A stretch of DNA of 64,000 nucleotides, from NCBI RefSeq assembly GCF_019880205.1, contig NZ_CP082292.1:3100001-3164000 (forward strand). The letters run 5' to 3'. Within the stretch, counting starts at the first letter, position 1; each line of letters starts with the position of its first letter. Below the pieces are notes generated by a model, which searched no databases, was not told the origin of the DNA, and saw nothing but the letters and a program-made list of their open reading frames with translations. This stretch comes from Pantoea alfalfae (GTDB lineage: Bacteria > Pseudomonadota > Gammaproteobacteria > Enterobacterales > Enterobacteriaceae). Of this stretch, positions 1-8,771 are shown piece after piece. The position numbers and the translations under genes are program-made.

Positions 1-1
1 G

Positions 2-97
2 CCAACCTTTGAGTTTTTGGTGGGTGATCCGCGTAAGGCTTATCGTATTGCGCGCAGCGATGTGCGGACTAAACGGCGCGAGGATGCTTTTGTCTGA
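2..97 (+). CDS. C-terminal end of an unidentified protein (5' truncated by window)
   Basis: An open frame enters from the left edge and stops at a TGA at 95-97, giving the last 31 residues of a protein that ends RREDAFV. The tail is charged (several Arg, Lys and Asp) and shows no membrane segment. I do not recognise the family from so short a piece. It converges with the two small minus-strand membrane ORFs and osmC. Confidence 0.4.
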   Translation, partial: PTFEFLVGDPRKAYRIARSDVRTKRREDAFV

Positions 98-103
98 GGG
101 CGA

Positions 104-208
104 TTATCGCCACGGCAGCCATGAGGCTGTGAGCAGAAAATGAACCGCTTCCAGTACGATAATTACCATCACTAAGATGCCCAGCGAGTGGCGACTCATC
201 CACTTCAT
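104..208 (-). CDS. Putative 34-aa small membrane protein (second of a tandem pair)
   Basis: The ATG at 208 opens a 34-codon frame (MKWMSRHSLG...ASWLPWR). Most of it is one hydrophobic segment rich in Ile, Val and Leu (about residues 9-29), with basic residues before it and a short W-P-W-R tail. It starts only 4 nt after the TGA of another tiny membrane ORF on the same strand, so the two could be translationally coupled. The Shine-Dalgarno match is weak, which fits coupling. I do not recognise the family. It is supported only by its composition and arrangement. Confidence 0.4.
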   Translation of the reverse strand: MKWMSRHSLGILVMVIIVLEAVHFLLTASWLPWR

Positions 209-212
209 CGGC

Positions 213-320
213 TCAGGCCCAGATCATCGCAGCCCAGCGGATCAGCAGCAGCGCGCCGCAAATGCACAGCAGAACCAACACCATCTTCCAGTACTTTTTG
301 GCCGCCCGGTATCTTGTCAC
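213..320 (-). CDS. Putative 35-aa small membrane protein (first of a tandem pair)
   Basis: A GTG at 320 follows a GAGGGG Shine-Dalgarno sequence with 8 nt spacing and opens a 35-aa frame. It has a basic N-terminus (residues 1-12 include RYRAAKKYWK), then a single hydrophobic helix at about residues 13-34. A longer frame reaching further upstream exists but has no better ribosome site and would add a low-complexity N-terminus, so I prefer the GTG. It lies downstream of osmC, beyond a stem-loop at 349-368, and just before the 34-aa ORF. The family is unknown. It could be a small regulatory membrane protein or a type I-like peptide, and nothing seen decides between these. Confidence 0.45.
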   Translation of the reverse strand: MTRYRAAKKYWKMVLVLLCICGALLLIRWAAMIWA

Positions 321-348
321 CTCGGTTTCCCCTCTGTCAGAAAGCGAA

Positions 349-368
349 GATGCGCCAGAAGGCGCATC
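349..368 (-). terminator. Stem-loop downstream of osmC
   Basis: A perfect 8-bp stem GATGCGCC/GGCGCATC with a 4-nt loop lies between osmC and the small-protein pair. On the minus strand it is followed by TTCGCTTT, so it is at best a weak intrinsic terminator or an mRNA-end stabilising hairpin. Confidence 0.4.
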
Positions 369-441
369 TGTTCCGGTCAGCAACAGGACCGGGAGGCATA
401 GCATAACGTCGGGGCCACCAAAAGGCGACCCGTTGCCGGCA

Positions 442-870
442 TCAATTGTTCAGGGTGTAATCCAGCGTAATTTCCGCGTTCAGTACCTGAGAAACCGGGC
501 AGCCCGCTTTGGCTTTGTTGATGATTTCGTCGAAGGCCGACTCATCAATGCCAGGCAGAGAAATCGTGCTGGTCAGCGCCACTTTAGTGATGGCAAAGCC
601 GTCGCCTTTTTTATCCAGTGACACGTCAGCCGTGGTATCAATGCTTTCCGGCGTATGACCTGCATTGCCCAGCATCAGCGACAGTGCCATAGAGAAACAG
701 GCCGCATGCGCTGCACCAATCAGCTCTTCCGGGTTGGTGCCTTTGCCGCCTTCAAAACGGGTATTAAAGCCATAAGGCTGCTGGCTCAGCACGCCGCTCT
801 CGGTGCTAACGGTGCCTTTGCCTTTGATATTGCCTTCCCAGTGCGCCGAACCTTTCTTATGAATAGTCAT
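442..870 (-). CDS. osmC: Peroxiredoxin OsmC
   Basis: A 142-aa protein almost collinear with E. coli OsmC (MTIHKKGSAHWEG... to ...ITLDY). OsmC is a cytoplasmic thiol peroxidase that prefers organic hydroperoxides and is induced by osmotic and stationary-phase stress. The two family cysteines are present: one in the AAHAACFSM segment and one in KAGCPVSQ. I chose the ATG at 870 because AGGAGG lies just upstream and the family begins MTIHKKG; a longer frame to 918 adds 16 unlike residues. It stands alone, with the lactate operon upstream on the same strand. Confidence 0.95.
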   Translation of the reverse strand: MTIHKKGSAHWEGNIKGKGTVSTESGVLSQQPYGFNTRFEGGKGTNPEELIGAAHAACFSMALSLMLGNAGHTPESIDTTADVSLDKKGDGFAITKVALTSTISLPGIDESAFDEIINKAKAGCPVSQVLNAEITLDYTLNN

Positions 871-927
871 GTCATTCCTCCTGTGGGTAAAGAAGCTAAG
901 TATAGACAACACATTCATTTTCGCAGG

Positions 928-2115
928 CTAACTCACGGCGCGAGGACGTGACACGGTGCTTGTTGGTGTCAGCAGCGCCTCCGCCTGCACCAGCGAATCG
1001 CGGGTAATTTCACTTATCGATTTTGCGCCGGTCAGCGTCATGGCCACGCGCATCTCTTTCTCAATCAGGTTCAGCAGGTTTTCCACGCCACGCTGTCCGT
1101 GAGTCGCCAGCGCATAGATAAACGCCCGTCCCAGCAGCACGCTGTCTGCGCCCAGCGCAATCATCCGTACTACATCCAGTCCGTTACGAATGCCGCTGTC
1201 CGCCAGAATAGTGATGTCACCTTTGACCGCATCGGCAATCGCTGGCAGCGCACGGGCTGAGGAGAGTACGCCATCCAGCTGGCGTCCACCGTGATTCGAG
1301 ACCACGATGCCATCAGCGCCAAAACGCACCGCATCCCGTGCATCTTCCGGATCGAGAATGCCCTTGATCACCATCGGCCCGTCCCAGAACTCGCGGATCC
1401 ACTCCAGATCTTTCCAACTGATGGAAGGATCAAAGTTGTTCGCCAGCCAGCCAATATAATCTTCCAGCCCGGTCGGCTTGCCGAGATAGGCGGAGATGTT
1501 TCCCAGATCGTGCGGACGGCCCTGCAGACCCACATCCAGCGCCCACTGTGGATGGGTGACCGCCTGCCAGTAACGACGCAGCGCCGCGTGATTGCCGCTC
1601 ATCCCGGAGTGCGCATCGCGATAGCGCGCACCCGGCGTCGGCATATCCACGGTAAACACCAGCGTTGAGCAACCGGCGGCTTTGGCCCGCTCCAGCGCAT
1701 TGCGCATAAAGCCGCGGTCACGCAGCACATAAAGCTGGAACCACATCGGACGGTTGATCTGCGGAGCTACCTCTTCAATCGGGCAGACCGAAACCGTCGA
1801 CAGGGTAAACGGAATGCCTTTCAGGGCGGCCGCGCGCGCCGCCTGCACTTCGCCGCGACGGGCATACATGCCACACAGGCCGACCGGTGCCAGCGCAACC
1901 GGCATCGACAGGGTTTCATTAAATAATTTCGTTTCGAGGCTCAGTTCCGACATGTTCTTCAGAATGCGCTGGCGCAGCGCCACGTCAGAAAGGTCCTCCA
2001 CGTTGCGACGCAGGGTGTGCTCGGCGTAAGCACCGCCATCAAGATAGTGAAACAGGAATGGCGGCAGGATACGTTGCGCGGCGGCGCGATAGTCACTGGC
2101 AGCTGAGATAATCAT
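928..2115 (-). CDS. lldD: L-lactate dehydrogenase, FMN-dependent, quinone-linked
   Basis: A 395-aa alpha-hydroxy-acid oxidase family flavoprotein that oxidises L-lactate to pyruvate at the inner membrane and feeds electrons to quinone. The N-terminus ([14 protein letters not shown]) and the active-site stretch [10 protein letters not shown], with the catalytic His, match LldD. The C-terminal half carries the FMN phosphate-binding pattern around DSGIRNG and [12 protein letters not shown]. The ATG overlaps the stop of lldR (TGATG), so it is the last gene of a translationally coupled lldP-lldR-lldD operon. Regulation is expected through LldR at the operators upstream of lldP. Confidence 0.96.
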   Translation of the reverse strand: MIISAASDYRAAAQRILPPFLFHYLDGGAYAEHTLRRNVEDLSDVALRQRILKNMSELSLETKLFNETLSMPVALAPVGLCGMYARRGEVQAARAAALKGIPFTLSTVSVCPIEEVAPQINRPMWFQLYVLRDRGFMRNALERAKAAGCSTLVFTVDMPTPGARYRDAHSGMSGNHAALRRYWQAVTHPQWALDVGLQGRPHDLGNISAYLGKPTGLEDYIGWLANNFDPSISWKDLEWIREFWDGPMVIKGILDPEDARDAVRFGADGIVVSNHGGRQLDGVLSSARALPAIADAVKGDITILADSGIRNGLDVVRMIALGADSVLLGRAFIYALATHGQRGVENLLNLIEKEMRVAMTLTGAKSISEITRDSLVQAEALLTPTSTVSRPRAVS

Positions 2116-2888
2116 CAGTCAGATTCCTTTGGGTTGCGTGTGTCGTTATCCGGTAAGCGGGTGATGCGCGCCTGGCGCGCTTCATCTTCATGGAGGCTTT
2201 TCAGGGTGGTGTGGACAAAGCCCAGATGCTGCATCGCCGCCTGACGGGCCGCGTCGGCGTCGCCCGCGAGGATCGCATCCAGCAGCGCCTGATGCTGTTC
2301 CGTCAGGCGGGCGAAAATATCTGGCTGGGTATACATGCGCTGACGACTCTGCATCACCGACGACTGCAGCAGCTCGAAAAAGCCGCGCATGGTCTGCAGC
2401 AGCACTACATTGTGCGACGCCTCGGCAATCGCCAGATGGAAGCGCACATCTGCCTGGGCAGCGAGGTCGGGATCGTCACTCTCTTTCAGCTTCAGGGTGG
2501 CGTCAAAGGCGTACTGCAGCTTCTCTTTGTCGGCGTCAGTAGCCCGCAATGCCGCATGCCAGGCGGTGCTGGCCTCAATGGCATGGCGCGCTTCCAGAAT
2601 GTCGTAGCGGTAGTCGGGATCGTCGCGCAGCAGCTGCCGAATCGGTTCGACGATGCGCTGTTCCGACCAGGGTGCCAGCTGCTGACGAATCCAGGTGCCG
2701 CCGCCGCGCCGGCTAATCAGCATGCCGCTGCTGATTAGCTGCTGTATCGCTTCACGCAGCGAAGATCGCGAGACGCCGAGTTCAGCAGAGAGCTGGCGCT
2801 CGGCGGGCAGACGCATGCCCGGCTCAAGCTGATGTTCGGTGATATAGGTCCGCAGGCGTGTCACCAGCGGATCGGCAGTGTTGCTCAT
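2115..2888 (-). CDS. lldR: GntR/FadR-family regulator of lactate utilisation LldR
   Basis: A 257-aa regulator with an N-terminal winged helix-turn-helix (about residues 10-75, including [21 protein letters not shown]) and a C-terminal FCD ligand-binding domain (about 95-225). LldR represses, and with L-lactate activates, the lldPRD operon. Here it sits between the permease and dehydrogenase genes, overlapping lldP by 4 nt and lldD by 1 nt. Its likely targets are two TTGGTC-N-GACCAA palindromes upstream of lldP. Length and gene order match the E. coli orthologue. Confidence 0.93.
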   Translation of the reverse strand: MSNTADPLVTRLRTYITEHQLEPGMRLPAERQLSAELGVSRSSLREAIQQLISSGMLISRRGGGTWIRQQLAPWSEQRIVEPIRQLLRDDPDYRYDILEARHAIEASTAWHAALRATDADKEKLQYAFDATLKLKESDDPDLAAQADVRFHLAIAEASHNVVLLQTMRGFFELLQSSVMQSRQRMYTQPDIFARLTEQHQALLDAILAGDADAARQAAMQHLGFVHTTLKSLHEDEARQARITRLPDNDTRNPKESD

Positions 2889-4540
2889 GGGATCATCCAG
2901 GGGAAGACATAGGCCTGAAGCGTGGTAATCACACCCACCATACAGGTGAAAATCAGGCTGTGTTTAACCGTAAACCGGAACAGGTCGGACTCTTTCCCCA
3001 CCAGCCCGACCGCTGCACAGGCGATAGCGATCGACTGCGGCGAGATCATCTTACCCGTCACGCCACCGGTGGTGTTGGCCGCCACCAGCAGAATATCGGA
3101 AACGCCGATCTGTTGGGCGGTGGTGGCCTGTAACGCGGCGAAAAGCGCATTTGATGAGGTATCTGATCCTGTCAGGAAGACGCCCAGCCAGCCCAGAAAC
3201 GGCGAGAAGAAGGTAAATGCGTGACCGGTATGCGCCAGCGCCAGGGCAAGCGTGGCAGAGAGGCCGGAGTAGTTGGAGATAAACGCAAAGGCCAGTACCA
3301 TCCCGATGGAATAGATCGGCAGCGCCAGCTCTTTCAGCGTTTCTCCAAAGGTCTGCAGCGCCGCCTTTGGCTTCATACGCAGGAACAGCATCGCCATAAT
3401 CGCCGCAATTAAAATCGCGGTGCCGGTCGCAGAGACCAGATCCAGCTTATAGATCGCCGGATAAGGGGTCGCACTGCTGACCACCGGCGGCATCCGCGCC
3501 ACCAGTTCATGCAGCATCGGCACCGGCATAGCCAGCACCCACTCATAGAGCGCACCGCCTTTGGCGAAAAGCGCTTTAAACGGTGGGATACTCCAGAGCG
3601 TGACGGTAGCGGTGAGAAACAGGAATGGCATCCAGGCGCGGATCACCTGCCCCAGCCGATACTTCTGCGGTGGCAGCAACGGAGCACCCTGTTTCGCCTC
3701 TGCATCGGCAAAGCGGAAGATGCGCACCGGCTTCCAGACCCTCAGGAAAAGCGTCAGCGAAATCAGCGAGGCGAGCGACGAGATAATATCGGGCAGCTCC
3801 GGACCCAGGAAGTTGGAGCTGAGGAACTGGGCAAGGGCAAACGAGCCACCTGCCACGACCACCGCCGGCCAGGTCTCTTTCACGCCGCGCCAGCCATCCA
3901 TGATCGCCATAATCCAGAACAGCACAATCAGGGTGAGCAGCGGCAGCTGGCGTCCGGCCATCTGGCCGATGGCAAAACTGTCGAGCCCGGTTACCTGCCC
4001 CGCCACAATAATCGGGATTCCCATCGCGCCAAAGGCCACCGGCGCGGTATTCACAATCAGGCAGAGCCCGGCGGCGTAGAGCGGATTAAAGCCGAGTCCC
4101 ACCAGCAGCGCGGCGGTAATCGCCACCGGCGCACCAAAGCCCGCAGCCCCCTCCAGAAACGCCCCGAACGAGAAGCCGACAATCAGCATCTGCAGACGCT
4201 GATCGGGCGTAATCGACAGGATAGAGGCACGGATAATGTCGAACTGGCCGGTTTTGACTGAGATCTTGTAGACGAACACCGCGGCGACAATAATCCAGGC
4301 AATCGGCCACAAGCCATAGAGAAAGCCATACACCACGGCGGCCAGCGCCTGTGCAACCGGCATCTGATAGAGAAACAGCGCCACCAGCAGCGCCAGCACC
4401 ACGGTGGTGGTGGCCGCCAGGTAGCCTTTCATCTTCAGCTTAATCAGCGCAAAGAAGAAAAAGAGAATCGGGATCAGTGCGATCAGGCTTGAAAGCCAGA
4501 TATTACCCAGCGGATCGTAGTTTTGTTGCCAGATCTGCAT
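2885..4540 (-). CDS. lldP: L-lactate permease LldP
   Basis: A 551-aa polytopic inner-membrane protein of the lactate permease (LctP) family, importing L-lactate (and glycolate) with protons. The N-terminus [13 protein letters not shown] and the loop [20 protein letters not shown] are family signatures, and about 12-14 hydrophobic segments are visible. It is the first gene of lldPRD and overlaps lldR by 4 nt (ATGA). The ATG at 4540 is preceded by CTGGAGATACTGGC, which supplies GGAG. Two LldR-type operators lie 67 and 191 bp upstream. Confidence 0.96.
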   Translation of the reverse strand: MQIWQQNYDPLGNIWLSSLIALIPILFFFFALIKLKMKGYLAATTTVVLALLVALFLYQMPVAQALAAVVYGFLYGLWPIAWIIVAAVFVYKISVKTGQFDIIRASILSITPDQRLQMLIVGFSFGAFLEGAAGFGAPVAITAALLVGLGFNPLYAAGLCLIVNTAPVAFGAMGIPIIVAGQVTGLDSFAIGQMAGRQLPLLTLIVLFWIMAIMDGWRGVKETWPAVVVAGGSFALAQFLSSNFLGPELPDIISSLASLISLTLFLRVWKPVRIFRFADAEAKQGAPLLPPQKYRLGQVIRAWMPFLFLTATVTLWSIPPFKALFAKGGALYEWVLAMPVPMLHELVARMPPVVSSATPYPAIYKLDLVSATGTAILIAAIMAMLFLRMKPKAALQTFGETLKELALPIYSIGMVLAFAFISNYSGLSATLALALAHTGHAFTFFSPFLGWLGVFLTGSDTSSNALFAALQATTAQQIGVSDILLVAANTTGGVTGKMISPQSIAIACAAVGLVGKESDLFRFTVKHSLIFTCMVGVITTLQAYVFPWMIP

Positions 4541-4606
4541 GCCAGTATCTCCAGAGGAAAAGGTGACGTGGCACGCAGCCGCAGCGCTGGTGCCATCTGC
4601 CCCGGA

Positions 4607-4619
4607 TTGGTCAGACCAA
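4607..4619. promoter_or_regulatory. LldR operator, promoter-proximal
   Basis: TTGGTCAGACCAA is a perfect palindrome around a central A. FadR/LldR-type GntR regulators bind TGGTC-N-GACCA sites. It lies 67 bp upstream of the lldP start, and a sister site lies 124 bp further away (centre to centre). Confidence 0.8.
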
Positions 4620-4730
4620 ACCGCTGTGTCGGGGCTTATGGCAACAGATAGTTAACGCATTGTTAACCTGTGGCAACAAAAGATGCGCGAATTTTCCCGG
4701 AGTGTGAACCAGAGAAAAATATTGCCGGGA

Positions 4731-4743
4731 TTGGTCGGACCAA
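4731..4743. promoter_or_regulatory. LldR operator, distal
   Basis: TTGGTCGGACCAA is the same palindrome with central G. Two bases separate it from the stop codon of the neighbouring transporter gene. Together with the proximal site it reproduces the two-operator layout described for E. coli lldPRD, where repression by looping has been proposed. Confidence 0.78.
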
Positions 4744-4745
4744 AA

Positions 4746-5915
4746 TCAGGGATTGGTATCCCGAAAGGCGCGCTGATAGCTGTGCGGATGAAAACGCAGA
4801 TTAAGCGCAATCAGCAGCAGCGTGATCGTCGCCTGCAGAATCCAGACGCTGGTGAAATTTCCGGTGAGCGCATGCAGCTGACCGGCGATAAACGGCATGC
4901 TGCCCGCGATAATAAAGCCGACGCCCTGCATAAAAGCCACCAGCCGCGCGCCAGCCTGCGGCTGCTCCAGATGATCCAGCGCCAGCACCAGCGTCAGCGG
5001 AAATGCCCCGCCCAGCCCGAAGCCCGCCATCCCTGCCCAAAGCCACGGTGCCAGTTGTGGCGCAAACAGGAAACCGAGCATGCCGCTGAACTGCATCAAT
5101 AGTGTCAGCAGCAGCAGCGGACGGCGATCGCGGCCCCGCGCCAGCAAGGGCAACAGCAGCGCACCCGTGACCTGACAGCCGATCATCATGCCAAGCAGTG
5201 AACCGCCCGCCTGCGCGCTCCAGCCGAGTTGATGATAAAAATCGGGCAGCCAGGCGACACAGATGGCATATCCGCCGTTCACCAGACCGAAGCTCAACGC
5301 CAGCGTCCAGGCGCGGGTTTTCCGCCACAGCGAAGGCAGAGCGGCGGACTCCGTCCGGGCTGCACGTGGGGTGGTGATAAACAGCCAGAGCAGGATGGCC
5401 AGCACCACCGGCAGCGCCCAGCTGCTCAGTGCGCCCTGCCAGCCAAGCTGCCCATTCAGCCACGGCGAGATCGCCGCGCCAATCCCACCGCCGCCCATCA
5501 GCGCCGCTGCCCACAGTCCGGTCACGCCGGCACTGCGGCCGCCAAATCGCTGACGGATCAATCCCGGCATCGCCATCTGCACGATGCCAATGCCCGCTCC
5601 TCCCGGCACAGTACTCAGCACCAGCCCGCCTCCGTCAGCCACAAACAGCCGACTCACCAGCGCCAGCAACAGCAGCAACAGGCCACCCAGCAGCAGTTTA
5701 CGCACCGTAAAGCGCTGCATCAGCGGGGCGCTGACTAACGCAATGGCACCCATCATCATCATCGGCACCGCAGGCAAGAGCGATGCCGCCAGTGGCGACA
5801 GACCGATGCTCTGCCGCAGCTCGCCGAGTAACGGACTGACCGAGGTCATCAGCGGTCGCATATTGAGCCCGGCCAGCACCAGCGCCGCCAGCAGCAGGTT
5901 GTTCTCTCTCTTCAT
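4746..5915 (-). CDS. MFS transporter, CynX/NimT (YeaN-like) family
   Basis: A 389-aa protein with about 12 hydrophobic segments. The N-terminus LNMRPLMTSVSPLLGELRQ is typical of the CynX/NimT (cyanate/nitroimidazole-type) MFS subfamily, whose members carry small organic anions or drugs. The substrate cannot be read from sequence. It is divergent from a LysR regulator gene, with 87 bp between the two starts, so that regulator probably controls it. The 3' end runs to within 2 bp of the distal LldR operator. Confidence 0.8.
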   Translation of the reverse strand: MKRENNLLLAALVLAGLNMRPLMTSVSPLLGELRQSIGLSPLAASLLPAVPMMMMGAIALVSAPLMQRFTVRKLLLGGLLLLLLALVSRLFVADGGGLVLSTVPGGAGIGIVQMAMPGLIRQRFGGRSAGVTGLWAAALMGGGGIGAAISPWLNGQLGWQGALSSWALPVVLAILLWLFITTPRAARTESAALPSLWRKTRAWTLALSFGLVNGGYAICVAWLPDFYHQLGWSAQAGGSLLGMMIGCQVTGALLLPLLARGRDRRPLLLLTLLMQFSGMLGFLFAPQLAPWLWAGMAGFGLGGAFPLTLVLALDHLEQPQAGARLVAFMQGVGFIIAGSMPFIAGQLHALTGNFTSVWILQATITLLLIALNLRFHPHSYQRAFRDTNP

Positions 5916-5938
5916 ATAAAATCTACGCTATTAAAAGT

Positions 5939-5951
5939 TGCCAGCCTGGCA
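5939..5951. promoter_or_regulatory. Palindrome in the divergent MFS/LysR promoter region
   Basis: TGCCAGCCTGGCA is a perfect 13-bp inverted repeat midway between the divergent starts. A further CTGCCAG half-site occurs about 35 bp to the right. This fits a LysR-type operator for the adjacent regulator, but the assignment is inferred from position alone. Confidence 0.45.
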
Positions 5952-6002
5952 GCAGTCGTTACTATCTGGAAATGAAATATTACTCTGCCAGGTAGTGGAA
6001 AA

Positions 6003-6863
6003 ATGAATCGTCAGCCGATGTTTACTCCGCAACAGCTGCTCAGCTTTGTCGCGGTGTGCGAAACCGCCAGCTTTACCCGCGCCGCCGACCGGGTGCACCT
6101 GTCGCAGTCCACCGTCAGCCAGCAGGTGCGGCGGCTGGAGGAGATGGTCGGCAAAGAGCTGCTGGTCCGCTCCTCGCATCAGGTGCAGATCACCGAGGAG
6201 GGCGAAAAACTTTTAGGCTACGCCCGGCGAATTATTGCCCTGAACGGGGAAGCGCACGATGTGCTGAGTGACCAGTGGCGCGATGGCGTGCTGCGCCTTG
6301 GCGTGCCGGAAGATTTCGCCGCGCCCACGGCCGGTCTGCTGGCGCACTTCAGTCGCGACCATCCGCAGCTGCGGCTGGACGTGATGAGCGGCATGCAGGT
6401 GGAGCTGCGTCGCGCCTGGCAGCGTGAAGAGCTCGACATCATGCTGATTAAACAGCCGTACGGCGAGAGGCCACTGGCATCGCGTCCTGAACCGCTGTTG
6501 TGGCTCGACAGCGCAGAATGGCCCTGCTTTGAGCAGACGCCGGTGCCGCTGGTGCTGTTTCCCCAGTTGGGGCTCTATCGCGATGAGGTCTGTCAGACGC
6601 TTGATGCGCTGGGTCGAAGCTGGCGCATAGGTTACAGCAGCGCCAGCCTGGTCGCGCTGGCCGCCGCCAGTGCACAGGGGCTGGGTCTGACGTTACTGCC
6701 TGCCAGCTGCCGCCTGCCGGCACATCGGGTATTAGGTCCTGAACAGGGTCTGCCGGTGATTGATACCTTTGAACTGGCGTTGTTCTGCCGTCATCCGCAT
6801 GATCCGCTGCAACGTGAACTGGCAGCGTCACTGGCGGCGTTTGGCAAGCTGCGCTGGCAGTGA
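6003..6863 (+). CDS. LysR-family transcriptional regulator
   Basis: A 286-aa protein with a typical LysR winged helix-turn-helix at residues 6-65 (FTPQQLLSFVAVCETASFTRAADRV..SQSTVSQQVRRLE) and an effector-binding domain from about residue 92. It is divergent from the CynX-type MFS gene and precedes the Tat-exported amidohydrolase gene in the same direction. It could therefore regulate both a transporter and an enzyme acting on one substrate. The effector is unknown. The start at 6003 has no strong Shine-Dalgarno; the second Met (M6) is an alternative. Confidence 0.88.
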   Translation: MNRQPMFTPQQLLSFVAVCETASFTRAADRVHLSQSTVSQQVRRLEEMVGKELLVRSSHQVQITEEGEKLLGYARRIIALNGEAHDVLSDQWRDGVLRLGVPEDFAAPTAGLLAHFSRDHPQLRLDVMSGMQVELRRAWQREELDIMLIKQPYGERPLASRPEPLLWLDSAEWPCFEQTPVPLVLFPQLGLYRDEVCQTLDALGRSWRIGYSSASLVALAAASAQGLGLTLLPASCRLPAHRVLGPEQGLPVIDTFELALFCRHPHDPLQRELAASLAAFGKLRWQ

Positions 6864-6953
6864 GATAGCGAATAGCCATCAGTGGAAAATAACGCAGCAG
6901 AGTGAAGCGTCGTTTGTCAGATTAAAGCCTTGTTCTCTTTGCAGGAGCCTCTG

Positions 6954-8342
6954 ATGCCTATTTCCTCTTCGCCGAGTCGCCGTGATTTCCTGGGGCAAAG
7001 CGTTCGCTGGACCGCTGCAGGCGGCTTGCTGGCCGCCGGTCTCGGTCAGGTCAGTGCCGCCATTCCCCCATCGTTGTCCGCCATCAATCCCGACCAGGCC
7101 GCCACTCTGCCCCGGCAGGATCACTATCTGCTGCGCAATGTGCGACTGGAAGAGGGCTTTATCCGCGAAGATGACGACGTCGTCGCGACCCGGACCGGTC
7201 TTTATGACATCAGCGTGCGCGACGGCAAAATTGACCAGCTGACCTCTGCGGGCCAGGGTAACAGCACGCTGCCGTCGTGGGATGCGCAGGAGGCGCTGCT
7301 GCTGCCCGCTACGCAGGACATGCATATCCATCTCGATAAAACCTTCTACGGCGGTCCGTGGCAGGCTCCACGTCCACGTCAGGGCAAAACCATCATGGAT
7401 ATGATTGCGCGCGAGCAGGTACTGATTCCGCAGCTGCTGCCGCACTCGCAGGCCCGCGCCGAAGGATTGATCGCCCTGCTGCATGCCAAAGGCACCACCC
7501 GCGCGCGTAGCCATTGCAATATCGACCCGGTCAGTGGCCTGAAAAGTCTGGAACATCTGCAGGCGGCATTAGCCCGTCATCCCGCCTTTGCGTGCGAGAT
7601 CGTTGCCTTCCCGCAGCACGGTCTGCTGCACTCGCAGGTCGATGGCTTGATGCGTGAGGCGATGCAGCACGGCGTTGAGTATGTCGGCGGACTGGATCCT
7701 ACTAACGTGGATGGCGCGATGGAGAAGTCGCTGGATGCCATGTTTCAGATTGCGCTCGACTATCAGCGCGGCGTGGATATTCATCTGCATGAAACCTCAC
7801 CGGCTGGCGTGGCGGCGATTCAGTATATGGTTGACACCGTTGCGAAGACTCCGGCGCTGAAAGGCAAAGTGACGCTGAGCCACGGTTTTGCGCTGGCGAC
7901 GCTCACCGGCAGTGCGCTGGATAAAATGATTGAAGGGCTGGCGGAGCAGCAGTTCAGCGTCGCTTCCACCTTGCCGATTGGCAAGCTCGCTATGCCAGTT
8001 CCACAGTTGCAGGCGGCGGGAATTAAAGTGATGACCGGCACCGACAGCGTGATCGATCACTGGTCTCCGTTTGGCACCGGCAGCATGCTGGAAAAAGCGA
8101 ATCTCTATGCACAGCTCTATCGCGGTTCAGATGAGTTCTCGCTGTCGCGGGCGCTGGCCATCGCCACAGACGATCGGCTGCCGCTCTCTGCTCAGGGCGA
8201 ACGTCAGTGGCCTGCGCCGGGCGATGAAGCGAGCATGATGCTGGTAGCAGCGAGCTGTTCTGCCGAAGCCGTGGCACGCATGTCACCGGTAGTCGCGACC
8301 TTCTCGCGCGGTAAACCGGTATTTGCGCTGGCATCGACCTGA
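6954..8342 (+). CDS. Tat-exported amidohydrolase, cytosine-deaminase-like
   Basis: A 462-aa metal-dependent hydrolase. Residues 1-36 form a twin-arginine signal (SPSRRDFLG, then a hydrophobic stretch ending VSAA). The metal and catalytic residues of the cytosine deaminase branch are visible: H124 and H126 (DMHIHLDK), H277, H279 and E280 (IHLHET), H310 (LSHGF) and D364 (TGTDS). GCAGGAG 7 nt before the ATG supports this start over the in-frame ATG 24 nt upstream. Proteins of this kind deaminate or hydrolyse ring amides; the substrate is unknown. A periplasmic location is unusual for deaminases of this group. It lies 90 bp downstream of the LysR gene. Confidence 0.8.
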   Translation: MPISSSPSRRDFLGQSVRWTAAGGLLAAGLGQVSAAIPPSLSAINPDQAATLPRQDHYLLRNVRLEEGFIREDDDVVATRTGLYDISVRDGKIDQLTSAGQGNSTLPSWDAQEALLLPATQDMHIHLDKTFYGGPWQAPRPRQGKTIMDMIAREQVLIPQLLPHSQARAEGLIALLHAKGTTRARSHCNIDPVSGLKSLEHLQAALARHPAFACEIVAFPQHGLLHSQVDGLMREAMQHGVEYVGGLDPTNVDGAMEKSLDAMFQIALDYQRGVDIHLHETSPAGVAAIQYMVDTVAKTPALKGKVTLSHGFALATLTGSALDKMIEGLAEQQFSVASTLPIGKLAMPVPQLQAAGIKVMTGTDSVIDHWSPFGTGSMLEKANLYAQLYRGSDEFSLSRALAIATDDRLPLSAQGERQWPAPGDEASMMLVAASCSAEAVARMSPVVATFSRGKPVFALAST

Positions 8343-8360
8343 AACAGCAGGGCTGCGGAC

Positions 8361-8590
8361 AAAAACGCCGGGAGCGTTTTTGAACAACGCAACGCGTTGG
8401 CCCGGAAGGGCGCATCTCAGGGATGAGATGCGTACTAAAAACGCCGGGAGCGTTTTTGAACAACGCAACGCGTTGGCCCGGGAGGGCGCATCTCAGGGAT
8501 GAGATGCGTACTAAAAACGCCGGGAGCGTTTTTGAACAACGCAACGCGTTGGCCCGGCTACGGGCGCACCTCAGGGATGAGGTGCGTAAT
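8361..8590. repeat. Three tandem copies of a 76-bp palindromic repeat
   Basis: Units run 8361-8436, 8437-8512 and 8513-8590 and are nearly identical. Each contains the inverted repeat AAAAACGC/GCGTTTTT, the motif CAACGCAACGCGTTG and a third hairpin GCATCTCA/TGAGATGC. In the last unit this is a CACCTCA/TGAGGTG variant with both arms changed, so pairing is kept. Single copies of the same core occur at 24913-24990 (inverted) and 39405-39483, inside larger elements. This is a dispersed intergenic repeat. Long minus-strand reading frames across it are artefacts of the repetition. Confidence 0.9.
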
Positions 8591-8715
8591 CGCCCGCGCT
8601 GAGCCTTCTCAGCAAATGCGGAGAGATCGAGCCGGCTCCGGCCCGGTTACAGACGATCACCTTACCTAAAGCGCCGGGAGCCAGTACCCGCCCCACAACG
8701 CAAACCCACTCCCCC

Positions 8716-8748
8716 AAAAACAACAGAGCCTCCACAAGGGAGGCTCTG
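8716..8748 (-). terminator. Intrinsic terminator of the small TTG-start gene
   Basis: The hairpin CAGAGCCTCC/GGGAGGCTCTG with a 4-nt loop is followed on the minus strand by GTTGTTTTTG. It lies 24 bp beyond the stop of the 72-aa gene. Confidence 0.8.
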
Positions 8749-8771
8749 CATTTACCTGAGCGGAGTGCGGG

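Noticed and set aside
3509-4261. 250-aa plus-strand frame antisense to lldP
   Set aside because: It has typical low-complexity antisense composition, and the opposite strand encodes an unambiguous permease.
8023-8544. 173-aa minus-strand frame with internally repeated sequence
   Set aside because: It is only the translation of the three tandem 76-bp repeats running into the antisense of the amidohydrolase gene. The 76-bp units are not a multiple of three, and there is no ribosome site.
8361-8590. Possible CRISPR array
   Set aside because: Repeats are directly adjacent without unique spacers, each unit is 76 bp and self-complementary, and no cas gene is present.
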